Part shown: positions 13,119-23,000 of the stretch, in pieces
How the letters are laid out: each line of letters starts with the position of its first letter
How positions within the stretch are numbered: the stretch's first letter is position 1
NCBI GenBank assembly: GCA_021789755.1
Contig: JAJYJD010000020.1
Span: 1 to 23,065, forward strand
Direction: 5' to 3'
Origin: Bacteroidota bacterium
Lineage (GTDB): Bacteria; Bacteroidota; Ignavibacteria; Kryptoniales; JAKASW01
DNA: 23,065 bases
Program-made: the position numbers and the translations under genes
Notes under the pieces: generated by a model
The model's database searches: none
What the model saw: the letters and a program-made list of their open reading frames with translations, nothing else
Told to the model about the DNA's origin: nothing

Positions 13119-15899
13119 ATGACGGATGCGAAAAAGATTTTGAAGATGCTCTGCGCTATTGTGATCGTTCTTTCTGTTTCGAACATGACTTCTGCGCAGA
13201 CATTTTTGGGTAACTTCACCTCATATACCGTATCAGGTAATGAGGTCAAAATTGATGCCGATAGTGCTGCGGTTCGACTGATCTTCTACAAGCCGAATCT
13301 TGTACGAGTCGATTATCTTCCCGCCTTGTCGACAACATTCGAGAGGTCGCTTGTAGTCCTTCCGGATTCAGTGCAGCAGGTCGGTGTGTCCGTCGCGGAT
13401 GGCGATTCGAGTCTCTCCGTGACTACCTCCGTGCTGCGCATTGTTTGCGGTAAATTCCCGCTTCGCCTCAGTTTCTACGATTCGGGGAGTCAACTTCTTC
13501 TCAGCGAACCAGCCTCGGGTGGACTCGGGTCCAACCAGTCTGAACGCTCTGCGAATTTTACGATCCGGCCGGGCGAGTGTTTCTATGGGACGGGCGAGCG
13601 GGGACTGAGCCTGAATTTGCGAGGACTGGCTTTTGACAGTTATAACGAACAGCACGGCGGATACCCGAACGGGGGAATCCCGCCGACGATGAACGTCAAT
13701 ATTCCTTTCGTCGTCTCATCCGGCCATTACGGGATTTATTTTGACAACACATTCGAAGGGCACTTCGACATCGGGAGTTCCAACGCCAATGTCCTGGCTT
13801 ACAGTGCCCTCGGCGGCGAGCTTTCATATTACTTCATATATGACCCGACTTACGGCAGAATATTGTCGGACTACACGTGGCTGACCGGAAGAGCGCCCCT
13901 CCTGCCCAAGTGGGCGTATGGATACATACAGTCGAAATTCGGATACCGAGACTACCAGGATGCGGAGCAAACCATACAGAGGTTTCGCGCGGATTCGATC
14001 CCGGCGGACGCGATCATACTCGATCTGTACTGGTTTCAGAATATGGGAGACCTCGACTGGAATCTGACCGCCTGGCCGAACCCGAATCAAATTACATCGC
14101 AATTCCTTTCCCAGGGTTTTAAGACAATCGTCATCACGGAGCCGTATATTGTGCAGAATTCGCCGAATTTCGCGACTGCGGATCAAAGCGGCTATCTGGC
14201 CAAGGATTCAAACGGCAAGAGTTATATCCTGAACAATTGGTGGTCGTGCGGATGCAATGCCGGACTTCTCGATATCACGAGCCCGGCGGCACAGGGCTGG
14301 TGGTGGGGTAAATATCACAATATTTTTCAGACGGGAGTCTCCGGCTTATGGACCGACCTCGGGGAGCCCGAACGCGATTCTCAGCAAATGCAGTTCGGCA
14401 TGGGGCCGGACGCACAGGTGCACAACGTCTATGACTTTCTGTGGGCGCAGACATTGTTCAACGGATTCGACCGGGATTTTCCGAACAAACGTTTGTTCAA
14501 CCTTACGCGCTCGGGCTACGCCGGTATACAGAGATTCGGCGTCGTCACCTGGTCGGGAGATGTCGCGAAGACTTTCGCCGGACTGGCAGTGCAGCTGCCG
14601 CTTCTTCTGAACATGGGGATGTCCGGAATCGCTTATCATAATTCGGACATCGGCGGGTTTACCGGCAATCAGCCGACGACGCCGGAGCTGTACACGAGAT
14701 GGATGGAGTTCGGCGCATTCTGTCCGGTAATGAGGGCGCACGGTTACGACGGTCTCGGCGGTACGGAGCCATGGTCATTCAATTCAATAAGCCCGTCGAC
14801 CGAGGGCATTGTCAGAAAGATAATCGAACTTCGCTATTCACTTATGCCGTACAACTACACGATGGCACACGACGCGTATGAGACGGGAATGCCTCTCGCG
14901 AGGCCGCTCTTCATTGAGTATCCTGATGATCCCAACGTCGCAAATGAAAGTTCGGCGTATATGTGGGGAAGCGATTTGCTCGTAGCTCCGGTAGTCCAGA
15001 CGGGGCAGACCAGCAACTCTTTTTATCTTCCGGCCGGGAAATGGATAAGCTACTGGGATGATCGTGTGTTCGACGGCGGAGCAACGGTCACGATCCCGGC
15101 TCCTATCGATGAGGTGCCTCTCTTCGTGAAGGCCGGCAGCATAATACCTATGCAGCCGGTGGTGGAGTATACCGATCAACTTCCCGCAGACGATATCGAT
15201 GTCGCCGTATATCCGAACCCGGGTATTCCCGCCAGCTTCACACTTTATGAAGATGACGGCAAAACCCTCGATTACCAGTCGGGCTCATTCTCCGAGACCG
15301 TCTTCGGCGAGAAGATGGTACAAAGTGGAAACTCTGGCAGGATGGAAATATCGATTGGCGCCTCTATAGGCAACTATGACGGGAAACCACCGCGGAGAGT
15401 ATATGTGTGCGAGATACACAAGGTGTCGCATCTGCCCGGCGGAGTTCGCGTGCAAGGCCTGCCGGTTGCGGCTGCGGCTTCGATCGATTCTCTTCGTGCA
15501 TCGGGTTCGGGATTCTACTTCGATGGTGTTACCGGAGTATTGTATGTGATAGTCAATGCCAGCCCCGATAGTTCTTATACGGTAGACATAGACAGTGTCG
15601 ACGTCACCGGCATAAGAGGGGATCCGACCGGCCCTTCCGGATACGAGTTGAACCAGAATTTCCCAAATCCTTTCAACCCGTCGACTGAGATAAGCTACCG
15701 GCTGGCAGAGAGGGGGCTTGTCACATTGAAGGTGTACGACTTGCTCGGGAGGGAAGTGGCAACGCTAGTGAATAAAGCTGAGGACGCAGGCGAGCATTCT
15801 ACTTCCTTTGACGGGAAGAATCTTACAAGCGGAGTGTACCTGTATATCCTGACCACCGGGTCATTCAGGAAGGCCGGACAAATGATGTTGTTGAAGTAA
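13119..15899 (+). CDS. Secreted GH31 alpha-glycosidase with type IX sorting domain
   Basis: A 926-residue enzyme that should cleave alpha-linked sugars such as alpha-glucosides or alpha-xylosides. A signal peptide (to about 26) is followed by a galactose-mutarotase-like domain (about 30-250) with GECFYGTGERGLSLNLRG. The GH31 barrel (about 260-600) has ADAIILDLYWFQNMGDLDW, the nucleophile D413 in GLWTDLGEPE and the acid/base D481 in TWSGDVAKTF. Beta-sandwich domains follow, with PLFVKAGSIIPMQP and ASFTLYEDDGKTLDY. The last about 85 residues are a type IX sorting domain (ELNQNFPNPFNPSTEISY, LKVYDLLGREVATL, SGVYLYIL), so the enzyme is exported through the outer membrane and may stay on the surface. 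It lies upstream of a LacI-type regulator and a TonB-dependent receptor, which supports a role in sugar capture. The exact substrate cannot be read from the sequence. Confidence 0.95.
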   Translation: MTDAKKILKMLCAIVIVLSVSNMTSAQTFLGNFTSYTVSGNEVKIDADSAAVRLIFYKPNLVRVDYLPALSTTFERSLVVLPDSVQQVGVSVADGDSSLSVTTSVLRIVCGKFPLRLSFYDSGSQLLLSEPASGGLGSNQSERSANFTIRPGECFYGTGERGLSLNLRGLAFDSYNEQHGGYPNGGIPPTMNVNIPFVVSSGHYGIYFDNTFEGHFDIGSSNANVLAYSALGGELSYYFIYDPTYGRILSDYTWLTGRAPLLPKWAYGYIQSKFGYRDYQDAEQTIQRFRADSIPADAIILDLYWFQNMGDLDWNLTAWPNPNQITSQFLSQGFKTIVITEPYIVQNSPNFATADQSGYLAKDSNGKSYILNNWWSCGCNAGLLDITSPAAQGWWWGKYHNIFQTGVSGLWTDLGEPERDSQQMQFGMGPDAQVHNVYDFLWAQTLFNGFDRDFPNKRLFNLTRSGYAGIQRFGVVTWSGDVAKTFAGLAVQLPLLLNMGMSGIAYHNSDIGGFTGNQPTTPELYTRWMEFGAFCPVMRAHGYDGLGGTEPWSFNSISPSTEGIVRKIIELRYSLMPYNYTMAHDAYETGMPLARPLFIEYPDDPNVANESSAYMWGSDLLVAPVVQTGQTSNSFYLPAGKWISYWDDRVFDGGATVTIPAPIDEVPLFVKAGSIIPMQPVVEYTDQLPADDIDVAVYPNPGIPASFTLYEDDGKTLDYQSGSFSETVFGEKMVQSGNSGRMEISIGASIGNYDGKPPRRVYVCEIHKVSHLPGGVRVQGLPVAAAASIDSLRASGSGFYFDGVTGVLYVIVNASPDSSYTVDIDSVDVTGIRGDPTGPSGYELNQNFPNPFNPSTEISYRLAERGLVTLKVYDLLGREVATLVNKAEDAGEHSTSFDGKNLTSGVYLYILTTGSFRKAGQMMLLK

Positions 15900-16021
15900 G
15901 ACAGGCAGTCGAGTCCGGTTCCGGAGTGAGGGGGGTATTGGAAATGTTAGCGCAAACTTCGTCGCAGGTGCATCGGCTTGAAAAATTTAATTTGTGGGTT
16001 TTTCCAACAATTTCGCGATTT

Positions 16022-16037
16022 ACGGAAGGGTTTCCAT
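16022..16037. promoter_or_regulatory. Second, imperfect LacI-type operator candidate
   Basis: ACGGAAGGGTTTCCAT matches the palindrome at 16095-16110 at 11 of 16 positions and keeps the GGAA and TTCC core. The centres are 73 bases apart, about seven helical turns, which would allow a repressor to bridge both. The match is partial. Confidence 0.38.
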
Positions 16038-16066
16038 CATTTTCCGAAGAGAGGCGAAAATAGGTC

Positions 16067-16097
16067 TTGACAGAGTAATTTTTTTTGTGCAGCTTTG
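16067..16097 (+). promoter_or_regulatory. Possible promoter for lacI-receptor operon
   Basis: TTGACA at 16067-16072 is followed, 20 bases after its TTG, by CAGCTTTG at 16090-16097. This fits the Bacteroidota-type pattern of TTTG/TTG and TAnnTTTG except for the first base of the second box. It overlaps the left arm of the operator palindrome. The call is by eye only. Confidence 0.35.
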
Positions 16098-16110
16098 GAA
16101 GCCCTTCCAA
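16095..16110. promoter_or_regulatory. Palindromic operator upstream of lacI-type gene
   Basis: TTGGAAG CC CTTCCAA is a perfect seven-base inverted repeat around CC, 13 bases before the regulator start codon. LacI-family repressors bind 14-20 base palindromes of this shape, often in front of their own gene. Overlap with the likely promoter suggests self-repression relieved by a sugar ligand. Confidence 0.6.
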
Positions 16111-16123
16111 GAAAAGTGAGGTC

Positions 16124-17155
16124 ATGGCGAAAAAGGTTACTATTTACGACATTGCGAGAGAAGCTGGTGTTGGAATCGGTACCATTTCCAGGGTACTGAA
16201 CGATCACCCAAGCGTCACCCCGGAGACCCGCAAGAAGGTCATCGATGTCGCAAAACGCCTGAACTACCAGCCCCACACCTATGCCCAGCGCCTCGCCCGC
16301 CGGCAGTCTGAGACGATATCGGCCGTCATTCCCTTTTTCACCAACTATTTCTTCATTGAAGTCCTTCGCGGTGTCCAGGACAAGATTTCGGAGCTCGGTT
16401 ACGACCTGGTTCTTTACGGTGTCGAAAGGCCCGACCAGGTGGAAGGATATGCGGCGAGGGCGCTCCAAAGGGGAAAGGTCGACGGAATTCTCTTCTTCTC
16501 CATGAAAGTCCCGGACAAAGTCCTCGCTCGGCTCAAAGAGACGAATCTCCCGATCGGACTCGTCGACGCGGTGTCGCCGGAGTTTGATTCCATATCCGTC
16601 GCAAACGCGGAGGGGGCTTATGCCGCTACGACCCACCTGATCGAGCTGGGTCACCGCTCAGTCGGCATGATCAACGCGCAATCCGTAAGTGCCCCGGCTC
16701 TGGAACGCCTTCAGGGTTATCGCCGCGCACTCGAGAGACATGGGATGCCTTTCACAGATGAGCTTGTCAAGATCGGGAAGAACAGCAGGCAGGACGGGTT
16801 CAACCGGGATGCCGGTTACGAAGCGATGATGGAATTCGTCAAACTGGGATCCGAGATGCCCAAAGCATTTTTCGCATCATCCGATATACAGGCCATGGGG
16901 GCGATTTCAGCCCTGACGGAGAGCGGGTTCAGAGTTCCGGAAGATGTAGCACTCGTTGGATTCGATGACATAGAACTTGCACGCCATATGAGGCTCACAA
17001 CGATGCGCCAGCCGATGTTCCAGATGGGAGTCCTGGCGATAGAACGACTTGTCGCGAGGATGTCAAATCCCGATATGGAGATACTTCATACGACATTTTC
17101 GCCAACGCTTATAGTGAGAGAGAGCTGCGGCGCTCTCACGAGAAATCAAAACTGA
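16124..17155 (+). CDS. LacI-family transcriptional regulator
   Basis: A 343-residue sugar-responsive regulator. The helix-turn-helix and hinge are at the N-terminus: VTIYDIAREAGVGIGTISRV, then LNDHPSVTPETRKKVIDVAK and LNYQPHTYAQRLARRQS. The periplasmic-binding-like core follows from about residue 60 (ISAVIPFFTNYFFIEVLRGV) with GKVDGILFFSMK, AAYAATTHLIELGHRS-type and VALVGFDDIELARHM segments. The start at 16124 matches the usual MAKKVTIYDIA opening. Its stop codon overlaps the ribosome site of the receptor gene 8 bases on, so the two are coupled. A palindrome 13 bases before the start codon is a likely binding site. It would control uptake and breakdown of the sugar handled by the GH31 enzyme and the receptor; the ligand is unknown. 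Confidence 0.95.
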   Translation: MAKKVTIYDIAREAGVGIGTISRVLNDHPSVTPETRKKVIDVAKRLNYQPHTYAQRLARRQSETISAVIPFFTNYFFIEVLRGVQDKISELGYDLVLYGVERPDQVEGYAARALQRGKVDGILFFSMKVPDKVLARLKETNLPIGLVDAVSPEFDSISVANAEGAYAATTHLIELGHRSVGMINAQSVSAPALERLQGYRRALERHGMPFTDELVKIGKNSRQDGFNRDAGYEAMMEFVKLGSEMPKAFFASSDIQAMGAISALTESGFRVPEDVALVGFDDIELARHMRLTTMRQPMFQMGVLAIERLVARMSNPDMEILHTTFSPTLIVRESCGALTRNQN

Positions 17156-17163
17156 GGTAAAGC

Positions 17164-20001
17164 ATGCGAAGAGCTACCGGTTTCTTGATCATCCTCTTAA
17201 TGTCGCTCAAAGCTTTTGCCGGGGACACCGGGAAATTGGCCGGGACGGTTGTAGACGCCGCCACTAAAGAGCCTCTGATCGGTGCAAGCGTGCTGGTTGT
17301 GGGAACGTCGATAGGCGCTGCGACGGATTTGAACGGAAAGTTCGTCATACTCAATATTCCGCCGGGCTCTTATACGCTGCGCGCGACAGCGGTAGGATAC
17401 AGGCCGGTGGAAATAAAAGACAACCGCGTTTCGATAGACTTGACCACGGATGTCAATTTCGCCCTTTCTGAGTCAGCAGTCACCACGGAAGCTGTTGTCG
17501 TAACAGCGGAGCGCCCGATGGTCCAGAAGGATATGACGGCTACTACCGCTGTAATTGATAGCAGGCAAATAGAGTCTCTCCCCGTCACGAGTGTACAGGA
17601 TGTTCTTCAACTGCAATCGGGCATCTACGTCTCGCCGAATGGTGATGTGCATGCTAGGGGCGGGCGGGCCGGTGAAATCACTTATATGATTGACGGAGTG
17701 CCGGTGTCGGACGCATACAACGGGCAGGCCGTCGTGGGCGTGAACACGAACTCAATACAGGAAATGCAGCTCGTGACAGGCGCTTTCAATGCCGAATATG
17801 GCCAGGCGATGAGTGGAATAGTCAATATTGCCACGAAGACCGGCGGAGATAAATTTCATGGAAGTATTACCGCGTATTCCGGAGGGTATGTTACTTCTAA
17901 TTCCGACATCTTCTCAGGGCTCGGGACGATAAACCCATTGAATGAAAAATGGCTCGAGGGCTCACTTGATGGGCCAATCCTGCGGGATCACCTTTTCTTC
18001 TATGCCGATGCCCGGTACTATTACACTGCGGGCGACCTCTTCGGGATCAGGAAATTCAACGTTTATGATGTGACGAACACAACCAACCCGAACCCTCTGG
18101 ATTGGACCATACAGGAAACAGGAAACGGGAAGGCGGTTCCTATGGCGCCCTATCTGGAAGCTTACATGCAGGGAAAGTTGACCTACAAGTTCTCTCCCGA
18201 GCTTCAGATGTCGTATAACTACATTCTTGACAATTCCAGGGGTAAGGACTACGATTTCAATTACAAATACAATCCTGACGGCGAGCTGAGCAATTTTACG
18301 AAAGGCTATTTGAATACATTTACTCTGACGCACACTCTAAGCTCCCGTACATATTACACGCTGGGTCTGTCTTATTACTTCAGAGATTACAGGGAATATT
18401 ACGATCCTATTCAGCCTCATTTAGCGGACCTCTTTACAAGACAGGACCCGATCAATTATAAGCAGTATGTACTCCCGGTCCTGAACACACAGCCTGAAGG
18501 AACTTTTATGTCCGGCGGCATAAATATGGCGCACAACGTTAGGAACACCGATACCTACGTCGCAAAGTTCGACATCACGAGCCAGGTTACCGACAACCAT
18601 ATGATCAAGGCGGGAGTCGAATTCAATCAATACCAGTTGTTCCTGCACAACTTGGACCTGAGCCACGCCCTCGGCAATAACGATATCGGAAGGAATCCTG
18701 CGACGGACGGTTCCACCCCGTTCCTTAAGGGTCCATTCACCGCTATAAGTCCAATCAGCCCATACAATCTGTATTATCTCCACAGACCTCAGCAATTTTC
18801 TGCGTACATACAGGACAAGATGGAATATAAATCGCTCATCGTGAATTTTGGCGTGAGGTTCGACTGGTTCCATCCCGACGGGCAGGTACTCGCAAACCCA
18901 GCCGACCCGAACGTTTATTCTCCCCTCGAGCCGCAGTACCAGGACAGTGTGATTGCTCCGCTTGGTGGAAAGATCACGCCGGCCAACCAGGACTCGGTTG
19001 CACTGCAGAGGAGAATGGCCTTCTGGTATAAGACGGCGAGCAATAAATACCAGATAAGTCCGAGGCTGGGCATATCATTCCCGATCACCGATCGCGGAAT
19101 CATACACTTCTCCTACGGCCTGTTCTTCCAGATGCCGAATTTCGATGAGCTTTACCAGAGCCCGGGTTACAAACTGCAGATAGCCGGGAGTACTTTTCTC
19201 GGGGTCGTTGGGAATCCGGATCTAAATCCCGAGCAGACTACCAAGGGCGAGTTGGGTGTGCAACAGCAGCTTACCGACGATATATCTATCGACGTAACCG
19301 GCTTCTTCAATGATATCCGGAATCTGTCAGGAACCTTGAATGAAATCATCTTCGTTACCGGAGGGGCGGCAGAGTATAGCAAGTTCGTCAATACTGATTT
19401 TGGCTTTGTGAAAGGAGTCGCGGTTACTATCGACAAGAGGCTTTCAAATTCCTGGTCGGGGACTTTGGATTATACTTTTCAAATTGCGCAGGGTGATGCA
19501 TCTGATCCGAATTCGGCAGCGAATCTAAGAGCATCCGGCGTCCAACCTGAGACTCAATTGATACCCCTCGATTGGGACCAGAGGCACACGCTGAACGCGA
19601 CTCTGAATTATGTTAATGCTGACGATTGGGGGGCAACTCTGATCTTCAGATTCGGCAGCGGAACGCCTTATACTCCACTGCAGACTTCAAATGTCGGAGA
19701 GTTACTTTATAACTCTGCGTTGAAGCCTGCGACCTACGATTTCGACGCACGGGTCTACAAGAATTTCAGATTCGGCGAGACAACAATCTCGCTTTTTGCC
19801 AGGATCAACAACCTGCTTGATACCAAAAACGCACTTCAGGTCTACACCGACACCGGTCTACCGAACGTTTCACTCGCTGAAGAGACACTAATCTCTGCCA
19901 ATCCACCGCAGAGGATAGCAACGATCCAGGATTTTTACACCAACCCGACTTTCTATTCGGAACCGAGAAGAATCGAAATAGGAACTACAATTTCTTTCTA
20001 A
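17164..20001 (+). CDS. TonB-dependent receptor with carboxypeptidase-regulatory-like domain
   Basis: A 945-residue outer-membrane importer. A signal peptide (to about 19) is followed by a carboxypeptidase-D regulatory-like domain (about 23-102: GKLAGTVVDAATKEPLIGAS, ATDLNGKFVILNIPPGSYTL, ATAVGY). A TonB-box-like TEAVVVTAERP (108-118) follows, then the plug (about 125-235: LPVTSVQDVLQLQSGIYV, HARGGRAGEITYMIDGVPVS, FNAEYGQAMSGIVNIATKTG). The rest is the beta-barrel, ending RRIEIGTTISF with a terminal phenylalanine. AGGTAAAGC before the ATG overlaps the end of lacI. The neighbours suggest transport of an oligosaccharide or similar. It is closer to the general receptor type with this N-terminal domain than to a clear SusC, and no SusD follows. 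The next gene starts 15 bases downstream. Confidence 0.95.
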   Translation: MRRATGFLIILLMSLKAFAGDTGKLAGTVVDAATKEPLIGASVLVVGTSIGAATDLNGKFVILNIPPGSYTLRATAVGYRPVEIKDNRVSIDLTTDVNFALSESAVTTEAVVVTAERPMVQKDMTATTAVIDSRQIESLPVTSVQDVLQLQSGIYVSPNGDVHARGGRAGEITYMIDGVPVSDAYNGQAVVGVNTNSIQEMQLVTGAFNAEYGQAMSGIVNIATKTGGDKFHGSITAYSGGYVTSNSDIFSGLGTINPLNEKWLEGSLDGPILRDHLFFYADARYYYTAGDLFGIRKFNVYDVTNTTNPNPLDWTIQETGNGKAVPMAPYLEAYMQGKLTYKFSPELQMSYNYILDNSRGKDYDFNYKYNPDGELSNFTKGYLNTFTLTHTLSSRTYYTLGLSYYFRDYREYYDPIQPHLADLFTRQDPINYKQYVLPVLNTQPEGTFMSGGINMAHNVRNTDTYVAKFDITSQVTDNHMIKAGVEFNQYQLFLHNLDLSHALGNNDIGRNPATDGSTPFLKGPFTAISPISPYNLYYLHRPQQFSAYIQDKMEYKSLIVNFGVRFDWFHPDGQVLANPADPNVYSPLEPQYQDSVIAPLGGKITPANQDSVALQRRMAFWYKTASNKYQISPRLGISFPITDRGIIHFSYGLFFQMPNFDELYQSPGYKLQIAGSTFLGVVGNPDLNPEQTTKGELGVQQQLTDDISIDVTGFFNDIRNLSGTLNEIIFVTGGAAEYSKFVNTDFGFVKGVAVTIDKRLSNSWSGTLDYTFQIAQGDASDPNSAANLRASGVQPETQLIPLDWDQRHTLNATLNYVNADDWGATLIFRFGSGTPYTPLQTSNVGELLYNSALKPATYDFDARVYKNFRFGETTISLFARINNLLDTKNALQVYTDTGLPNVSLAEETLISANPPQRIATIQDFYTNPTFYSEPRRIEIGTTISF

Positions 20002-20016
20002 AGGCATAGGTATATC

Positions 20017-23000
20017 ATGAGAAGATTTTCAATCGTGGCCGTTATCTTCGTCATTTCGGGGGTGGCGTTTGGCCAGACCAGTCAATTCATCCAGTGGGCA
20101 AAAACTCACAGAGGCAACGCGCTGTACACTCGTTTTGGTATTCATAATGGCAATAGGGTTGCTATTTCTTTCCGCAACAACGGATCCATTTCGGGAACGA
20201 ACGCCAATGATGCCCGAGGCTACTGGCCTTTCCCCGCTACTGAAGATAGCTATATCGGAGATGTCACTCCCCTCATTGGGATTCAGTTGCCTGTCAGAGA
20301 TTACACGGGGGATGGTAGACCGGATACACTGCATTCCGTGACCATTTCACCGGGGCCTCGCAATGGACAGTCCGCAAAAGTCGATCCGATAACAGGTCTT
20401 TTCCAGGGGTTTGAGCCTGAGCAGGGTTACGTCAACCTTAATCAGGACACCGTTGCGATGAGTCAGATTCCCGGCAGCTGGCCTCCCGTGTGGGGGGACC
20501 ATCCGGACTGGGTCGACCCCGCCACAGGCAAGGCGCTGTGGGACGGCTACTTCGGCAAGGGAGTGTTCAATGCCGATCAGGAGAGTTACTTCGTTATGGA
20601 CGACGCTCAGGACAACAGTGTCCAGCAGAGGACAAACGGGTTGTTTCATCCGGATTCGACGGATACTACCCGTAACGGAATGGGTCTGGTCGTGGCTGTC
20701 CGAGGATTGCAGTGGTCCCAGGTCCAGGCACAGGATGTGATTTTCTGGCTTTATGACATTACCAACATTGGGACAACCAACTATGACAAGGCGGATTTCG
20801 GTCTCATAATAGGAGGCTGTGTCGGTGCGTATGCAAACAATGGCGATTATACTCCTTGCAAAGACAATCTTGCGTACTTCGACCTGAACAACAATTTGAC
20901 TTATACCTGGCAGGCGGATGACAATTTGTATGCAAGAGGGTTCATTCCTCTCACGCAGGTGCTGCCTGATGTGCGCACAAACATCGGCTATGCCGGATAC
21001 GCCTATTTGGAAAGCCCGGGAAATCCATATGATGGTATAGACAACAACAACAGCAGCGTCGATCCCAATGCACCCGTCTTTTCATCGGGCGATTTTACTT
21101 ACAACTCGTCCACGAAGAGTTATGCAGCGACGAGGACATTAAGCAGAAGTAACGTCGGCACAAATCCTAACTGGCCGGCTAACCAAATAGTTCTCATAGA
21201 TTTGGTCCCTCAAGAAATAACTACCGGCACGCAGACGCCTTTCCAGGTTATTAAATATCAGAGAAAAGTCGTTGACCTGGATACTTTGCTTAAAAGCTCT
21301 ACGGACACGGTCACTGTTTATTCCCAGGGTGTGCCGTACAGGATTTATGACGGAGAAACTCTGACGGAGATTCCGAATAATGGATACGACGATAATCTGA
21401 ACGGTCTCATAGACGAGAACCATGATCTTCATTACGAACGGATCTTCAAAGATAATTCTGGAAACGTGATCAAAGACGAACTGCGACCTCTCGCTTACAT
21501 TGACTACCTGACAGGTAATGGAAAAGACAACACGATGGTTGACGAGGCCCGCGACAGCGGACCCGGTCACCTTGTCACGGGCTGGGTACCCGATTATACG
21601 CAGCCAAGAGACCCCGCTACGGGGAAATATCCTGGCATCATGAAATCCCACTGGTCGGGCGACGAGAACGGCAACTGGAACCCGCAATTTGACGACGTCG
21701 GCGCCGACGGTGTCCCGAACACTCACGATTTCGGCGAAGGCGACGGGATGCCCACCGAGGGAGAGCCCCATTTCGACAAGACCGATGTCAACGAGTCCGA
21801 CCAGCTCGGCTTGACCAGCTTCAACTTCTTTAACCAGTCCGTCTCACCGGACATGAGCAAGAGCGAAGTATTGTGGAACAGGATGATACCGGGATACTTC
21901 GATGTTATTCCGCAGACTCCTATGGACGGAGATTTCATCTTCTCCTCGGGATATTTCCCGATGCCGTCTCTGCATACTGAAAGGTTTTCGATGGCACTCG
22001 TCTTCGGCGCAGACAGTGCCGCAATCTTTACGAACAAGCAGGTCGTACAACAGATATACGACAACAATTACAATTTTACTAAACCTCCTCCCAAGCCAAT
22101 TCTCACTGCTGTTCCAGGAAATCGGAAAGTAACCCTCCTCTGGGATAACAAAGCGGAGAGCTTCGTGGACATTACGATCCAGGATACCTCAAAGCAGCAC
22201 ACGTTCGAGGGATATAAAATATATCGTTCAACGGATCCCGGCTTCACCGAGGCGGGAGGACAGGCTCTTGCCACTTATGATCTGATCGACGGGATTCGCG
22301 GCTATTTCCTGCCTCAAACTCAAGCCCTCGCAGCGCTGCCCAAGTTTTACCTTGGGAACGATATAGGATTGGTGCACACTTTTGTCGACAGCGGCCTGCA
22401 GAACGGACAGGGATATTTTTACGCAGTTACTTCCTACACGAAAGGCGATGCCGCAAATAACATTTATCCGGCAGAGACCCCGAAGTTCGTTACGGTTGAT
22501 GCCAGAGGAATAGCTCACCCCGATGTTAACGTGGCGTACGTCGTCCCGCAGGCTCCATCGGCCGGATATATGCCAGCCAACGGTGGTTCAATCTATCACC
22601 AGCCGCCTGCATACGGCACGGGCTCCGTGAACCTGGAAATCGTGAACCCATATACCATCAGAGGTATAAATGGTCATGTTTTTAATATCACGTTTAAGGA
22701 CACAACTTACAGTTACACCCCTTCCGCTTCGCCGTTCCCCGTGATTTATTTGAAGAATACTGAGTCTTACATAGTTGTCGACAAGACAACAGGAGACACT
22801 CTGATAGGCAATGCCGAGATCAATCCGTCGGGACAGCCTCCTTTGTTTGACGGAATGAGAGTCAATTTTAATAACGATACGACTCAACTTGCAGTTGGAG
22901 ATTCTGCCTTCGGATGGAACAGTGCGAGCCTTAGCAAGGCATACCCTTATACTGCGGATGTCTTCACTAACGGTGGGAAGCTGCCAACAATTTACGACCC

